A stretch of DNA of 64,000 bases. Source: Crotalaria pallida. Its lineage: Eukaryota; Streptophyta; Magnoliopsida; Fabales; Fabaceae. How positions within the stretch are numbered: the first letter of the stretch is position 1; every line of letters starts with the position of its first letter. The stretch spans positions 44,148,206 to 44,212,205 of the forward strand of contig CM075650.1 in assembly GCA_037953625.1 (NCBI GenBank), given 5' to 3'. This document shows, piece after piece, positions 59,184 to 64,000 of the stretch. Below the pieces are notes generated by a model. The model was not told the origin of the DNA. It saw only the letters and a list, made by a program, of their open reading frames with translations, and ran no database searches. Position numbers and translations under genes: made by a program.

Positions 59184-60672
59184 TAACCGGTTACATCATC
59201 ACCTAACCGGTTAGAATTACAGACCTGAATACACAACCACTGATTTTCAAAGAATCTTTTCTTGAATTCTCTACTCAATTCAATAACAAGGTCTTAGCAT
59301 AACAGAATACCTCAAGTTCAACACATAATATCATTCAAAAAATCTAAGTCATAACCCAATTTCATTTATGCATAATTTCCTCTTGAAATTATCCTTTGAT
59401 ATTAAGGTATTAACTCATCACCTCCAATCTAAACCAAACAGTGCTCAAACACATAGTTTTAGATTGGTCTTTGTATGAAATTCTAGCTTAAACTTGAGTA
59501 CAAATGGTATGGATACTTAGCCAATTTCAGAAATTCATTTTCTTTGAAAATTGACAGTATCTAACCGGTTACAAATTTCGACTAACCGGTTAGATTAGGC
59601 AGAACATACACTGAAAAATGAGGTTTTGCATACCATTTTCTACCATACTCAAATCTAACCAATTTCATTCATAAATAGAGTTTACATACCTTAATACTAG
59701 TGTGTTCAACCACATAAACATATCTATCTTGCATGCATTTAATTTAGATACTCAAATTGCACATAATTGCACATATTTCACAACTTAATGCATCAATTCA
59801 CAGAATACCCAAATAAGTCATGAATCCAACATCAATATAGCTTGCATGCATCTAGATAACATTGCTGATAACAATAATTGAGCTCAGATTGGCCTCCAAG
59901 CCACTTAACCATTTCAACTTTTGCCCTTTGAGTCTCTTGGTGACTCATCCTATATTTTACCACAATTTATTCTCATTCTAGCAAATAGTAAGCTTCCCCC
60001 TTTACCTCTAAATTGTGCTTGATCCAAAACATTGCAGAGAGAAAGGCTCCAACACAGATTTCCATTAAACTCACTCTATGCTGATAGAGTTGGACAGGGT
60101 ACCAAAACCAGGGAATTTGACATGCAAAACCAAATTAAGAATTGGGGAAAATGGTCAAATTGAATTCTCTGCAACATGCACTAGAGGTAGGAACAGATTT
60201 GAAACCAAAAGGGTTCGTGTTCTTACCAAAATCGAGCTTCAAAGTCAGCTCCAGAAACCAGAAGCTGAGGTTTGACAGCATCAACACCTCAACTTGGCAA
60301 GCTTCGTTCTCAAACTCCAGGAACTCTCAACTCACAAACTTTATATCAATACAAAGCCCTTGATGTGAGCTTTGTAACCGTGTATCACTCATGTTCTAAC
60401 TCTCAGAAACGAAGGAGAATCGCACCAAACGAATCAAGAACCCTAAAAACAGAGTTTCAACCCTTCTATCAGAAAATCAACCCAAATTCATCAACAATTC
60501 GGGTTTTTATAGAGAAATCAGACTTGCATGCAAGGCGACACGCGTTCCTCATCGTGATTTGAGTGGGATTCGTGGCGATTTCTGGATTAATTGGGTGATT
60601 ACTCATCAAAATCCACTAACCCAGATTCTGAGTTCATCGTGTAACCGGTTACAAAGCCCTTCTAACCGGTTA
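59184..60672. repeat. TAACCGGTTA pairs in G
   Basis: Centres 59188.5/59208.5 (20 bp), 59566.5/59587.5 (21 bp) and 60646.5/60667.5 (21 bp). The last pair is about 140 bp upstream of the minus-strand TATA-like sequence. Confidence 0.9.
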
Positions 60673-61574
60673 CATGCTGATAAAATTCAAAAATTAATAA
60701 TTTAATTACTCTTTCTTCAAAAACTCTTTTAATATTGCAATTAGGTCCCAACCCAAGGACTAAATTACAATATTCACATTTTTGTACAAAATAACCATAT
60801 AAAAATATATCCTATATAAAAACACATAATGTACAAAAACTAAAACCTTTAAAACTAATATAAATCAATTATAAATTAATCGTTATAATTAATTTCTCGG
60901 TTATTTGGGAGACGAAAATTAGGGGTGTTACATAAACCAACCACTTAACCATCCAAATTCAGAAACACAGCAGCAATTCATGAAATATGCATCCAAATAG
61001 CTTGCATACAGGGATTGTAACTTGCTCTATCCAGTGTTGGAGCTCATGGTGACCACCAAGTCACAAACCTATTCAAAGCTATGCCCTTTTTGAGTCTCAA
61101 GTTGACTCAACCTATATTTTTGCATAACCTAATATCATTCAATTATGTTTTAATTTCGGATTAACATAGTGGCCAAGTGGTTATCTTGGTCTCCAAACCA
61201 AGTAACCATGTCTTGATCTAATTGTCTGTGATTCAATCACGCAATCAACTTCACAATCAATAATCCTAGCAATATGAACGACTTCTCCCATACCTTGGAC
61301 AGTTAGGACAACACTTAGACAAGCTTTAAGACACTCTAAGGCAGCAGCTACAGAGCTTCCAGCAGCAACCAACACAGCCACACCATAACAGCAACCGGAA
61401 CAGCACCAGAACAGCAAAAACCCCTTCAATTGCAAGCTCACACACTCACAACTCACAAGCTTGATGTGCAACAACTCAAGGCAAGTTGTATACATGAATT
61501 GAGATGAGATTTTGGCAGAGTTTTGGTACAAAAAAACGCAGAGAAACTGAGTAAGAACTCAGTCACAAGGAACT

Positions 61575-61584
61575 CTATATATAG
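61575..61584 (-). promoter_or_regulatory. LTR promoter TATA box of E
   Basis: CTATATATAG lies about 190 bp downstream (minus sense) of the AACCGGTT pair, followed by a leader-like region. It fits the U3 end of the LTR. Confidence 0.45.
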
Positions 61585-61767
61585 AGAAAGAAGATGGTGG
61601 TGGAAGGGAGGGTGAGTCATCACCAAGGCCACCCATCTTCATCCCATGCTCTATAGGTGTCCCTGACCCTCCATTAGGGTTCCACGCGTCCTGGGAAGGC
61701 TTAAGGAAGAAGAATCATCGTGATTTTTAGCTCAAACCGCCTTAATTTTATGCAGATGCAGAAGCAC

Positions 61768-61797
61768 TAACCGGTTACTGGTTTTTATAACCGGTTA
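61768..61797. repeat. TAACCGGTTA pair in E's promoter region
   Basis: Centres 61772.5 and 61792.5, 20 bp apart, upstream of the TATA box in minus sense. Confidence 0.9.
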
Positions 61798-62152
61798 GCC
61801 ACTGCTAAAATTCAGAAATTCACTGTTTTGCTGAAAAATTAATATAAAAAGATTTACTTCTCAAAACGAAATTTCCACCGTTGCATGTTAAGATTAAATA
61901 GTTAGAAACCTTGTCTAACAATTTGAGGACGATCCAACGGTTCATTAAAAAGATACAGCCCATTCTTTACATGATATTTCACCAAAATATCATTTTCCTA
62001 AATGTTATTCCTATATCTTTCTTACCAAAACTATTTTATTTCCAAAATATATTTCCTTATGCTTATTTTTCCAAAATACTTTTCTCAAAATATTTTTCAA
62101 TAATAAAATAATTGTTTATCCTTTTTATAAAAATGAGGGATGTTACAACATT

Positions 62153-62371
62153 TCATTTTTTTTTTGGTGTACACCAAGGGTATCCCTCAGCCGACAGTCG
62201 AAGACTTTCCCCTCCGAGGCGTAGAGATCACCGAAGTGGGTTTTGCCTCTACCAACAAAGCCTTTTCCATGCCCACGGCAGGGATCGAACCCCTAACATC
62301 ATGCTTAAGGAACTCATCTATCTACCAACTGTGTTGGGCTTTGTTGGTAGTCGAGTAACATTTCAATTTGA
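62153..62371 (-). mobile_element. tRNA-derived SINE, minus strand, 17 bp target duplication
   Basis: On the minus strand the head contains AACACAGTTGGTAGATAG and a B box GGGTTCGATCCC (near 62281-62292), and the element ends in poly(A) (plus-strand T run, 62155-62164). The right duplicate AGTCGAGTAACATTTCA begins at about 62349. Its left partner starts at 48971 and was split by element E. The order of insertion is therefore SINE first, then E. Confidence 0.75.
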
Positions 62372-63295
62372 CCTTTGAGGCTGGCATTAATTAATGGTAA
62401 TTTGATCTTTAATTTTACAAAACGTGTGAATTTGGTTTCTACAATCCTTTTTAATATTTTGGCAAAATCCTCTTAATTTAGTCCTTTAACCTATTTTTGT
62501 TTTTCCAATTTCGTAATTAAACTTTTTTTTTTCATTTTCATCTTTTAAATTACAAACGTCTATCACGTTAGTCCTTTAAATCAATGTGAAGGCCAATGCC
62601 ATTAAAATTGTCTCATGTGGCACTTGACGATCCCACATGTCACAGAGACCCCTCCCACCCACCTTCACATGGCAAACAGACCTTACAACTCACCCACCCT
62701 CCCCCCTTTCCTTCTTCTTCTTTGCTCGTCCTCCTCCTCCCTTTGTCCGCAGATTCTTCTACTCCATCAACACATCAGGATTTGGAAAATCAAAGAACAA
62801 TGCATCTTCCTCATATATATATATATATATATAATCACTCATCAAACAGGAATTCATTTGGAAAATCAATTTCAGTGTGATTTGTCCCTAAATTCATCAT
62901 TCTCCATGACACATCAACAATTATCAAAGTAAAACAATCATTTGGAGTCTCATCAATTGAGCTAGGTTGAGCATCTAATTGATCTAGGTGTTTACGGTGC
63001 CTTTGTCGTCATCACTGCTTCCAATAGAGCTTTCTACTCCTCTCTCCCCTAGTTTCTTTTTTATTGACGGAAAAGACTGGCGTGATAAATATTTGTAACT
63101 TAAAGGACAAAACTAAAAAAAAAGTTTAAGGATGAAACTGAAAAATAAAAAATAACTTAAATGAGCAAATCAAAGATTTTGCCTAATATTTTTATCACAA
63201 ATGGAATTGATTCACATCATGCATATTCGGAGAACAAATTGTCAATTTTTTTAATCTTTGCCCAAAATTGAAAGGGCAAAATAAAGGCTAAATCA
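62360..63295. mobile_element. Non-autonomous DNA transposon with long inverted ends, Pack-MULE-like
   Basis: 62370-62580 and 63060-63290 are inverted versions of each other with scattered mismatches (GGCAAAATCC.. against GGCAAAATCTT..). Between them 62590-63050 is unrelated sequence with CT-rich exon-like text and a short AT microsatellite (62813-62832). Overlapping frames at 62596-62932 have no recognised content. Borders and target duplication are not certain. Confidence 0.5.
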
Positions 63296-63539
63296 ACATT
63301 TTGTTATGTATTCATTAGAATAGTTCAATTACAACAACAACATCTATTATATATTTTTGTGATCAAATATATATTAACATTAAAGAGTTTCTAGGCAAAT
63401 AGAGTTCTCACATAAAAAGTTAATGAAATGAAAATCAATTCGATATGTTACTCCCAAAAATACCTAATTGATATGCGAATGAATTAGTCACCAAGTTGCA
63501 CATATGAACACCATGAATTAAAAAAAATACAAATTCTAA

Positions 63540-64000
63540 TGGCTAAACTGCTCATTTTGCCCCTTATTTTTTTTTATTTCAATTTGGTCCCTTACCTTTA
63601 TTTGGTATCAATTTGGTCCCTTACGTTTCAAATCATTAACACTGTTAGTCCCAATTGTTAGTATTCTTTGTTGATTCGAAATCGTCTTCCTTCTACTCGA
63701 TCCTAGTGAATAGCTAAGCTCCAACTCACGTTTTTATCTCTTCAATTTGTGTCTTAGCCGAGGAAACATTTCCCTCAAAAAGGTTGTGAATGAGTTTCTG
63801 AAACACTCTTCATCCCTCCCTTGAGAAAACTTAGAGAAGAAGGTGAAACGTAGCTCTAAAATGACAACGTTTTGGGCCACAAATTATGTGGGCACAGAGA
63901 ATGACACGTGTTCACAACCACGTGTATAATTAATGGTCACTCAGGATTAAAATTGACAGTGTTAATAGTAACTGACGGTTGGGACTAACAGTGTTAATGA
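63540..64000. mobile_element. Partial MITE-like element running off the window
   Basis: GGCTAAACTGCTCATTTTGC at 63541 opens a run of TTTGGTCCCTTA phrases. TTAACACTGTTAGTCCCAA near 63634-63655 is repeated inverted at about 63978-64000. The outer right end lies beyond the window. Confidence 0.55.

Larger units (their letters stand above)
51779..60932 (-). mobile_element. Solo Tekay-like LTR (G) nested in E, TSD TAAAC
   Basis: Starts TGTAACACTCC, ends GGGGTGTTACA, and is flanked by TAAAC at 51774-51778 and 60933-60937. About 3.3 kb remain after removing element B. It is related to E along much of its length (for example the phrases around 59930 and 61080), but its hairpin array has a different core. 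TATA-like TATAAAAA on the minus strand is at 60504-60511. Short frames at 60078-60562 look like leader sequence, not genes. Confidence 0.85.
48985..62147 (-). mobile_element. Solo Tekay-like LTR (E), TSD ACATT
   Basis: The plus-strand ends are TGTAACGCCCC and GGATGTTACA; reading the minus strand gives the TGTAACATCCC start shared with D. ACATT flanks both sides (48980-48984, 62148-62152). Without insertion G it is about 4.0 kb. In minus-sense order it has the CCGTTGGATC region (61876-61942), the AACCGGTT pair (61768-61797), a TATA box (61575-61584), then the CGGCCACACCG hairpin array near its end. This order matches D. No internal element genes remain. Confidence 0.85.

Noticed and set aside
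60078..60562. Three overlapping plus-strand frames in G
   Set aside because: The LTR leader on the opposite strand; no motif, and frames overlap in all phases.
61181..61531. 116-codon minus-strand frame in solo LTR E
   Set aside because: Low-complexity V/A/C-rich translation in the LTR leader, with no homologous frame seen in G at the corresponding place.
62112..62378. Plus-strand frames of 72-88 codons
   Set aside because: They read the reverse strand of a SINE, including its B box.

Overview
This is plant nuclear DNA, AT-rich and dominated by retrotransposons. The SIRE-type Copia LTRs, Tekay-like Gypsy LTRs starting TGTAAC and short palindromes such as TAATCGATTA remind me of papilionoid legumes, but that is recalled impression, not a search result. 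Only one host gene looks intact: a minus-strand four-exon gene at 8042-13797 encoding an RRM protein of the NOL8/ROS3 type. A second, unrecognised host gene exists as two broken copies facing each other at about 2930-7435.

Layout. 1-909 is the end of a Tekay-like LTR; 912-1098 a SINE; 1220-1415 a Harbinger transposase scrap. 2930-7435 holds the inverted gene pair, split by a 3.5 kb solo Copia LTR (3194-6695) that carries another insertion. 7450-13920 is the RRM gene. 14229-48331 is a small MITE split by a stack: Copia element A (14422-48248, TSD ATAAA), with a solo LTR in its 5' LTR, another in its pol gene, and a Tat-type Gypsy element C (27811-48053, minus strand) in its 3' LTR; C's own LTR holds element D (27959-37282, TSD GTGCT). 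48985-62147 is a second stack: solo Tekay-like LTR E (TSD ACATT) contains solo LTR G (TSD TAAAC), which contains gag-only Copia element B (TSD TGCAT). E itself landed in the target duplication of an older SINE. 62153-64000 has the SINE and two DNA-transposon derivatives.

Two elements stand out by gene content. D has no gag or pol but carries one captured host-like gene, an ALKBH1-type AlkB dioxygenase, broken by a one-base frameshift. C carries, besides gag-pol, an opposite-strand gene with likely introns.

The most unusual signal is in the LTRs. (1) Short palindromes stand in pairs whose centres are nearly always 20-22 bp apart. Their sequence is uniform within one LTR but differs between LTRs (TAATCGATTA, TACTCGAGTA, TAACCGGTTA, CGCCTGGGCG), even at matching positions of related LTRs and at equal distance from the TATA box. 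(2) Tekay-like LTRs also carry arrays of hairpin-forming units with a constant core and fully covarying arms. The core differs by LTR: TCCCAGA in G, CGGCCACACCG in E, and two cores in D. Architecture is conserved while sequence is replaced in a concerted way. I know of no described system that matches this, and treat it as the main discovery candidate.
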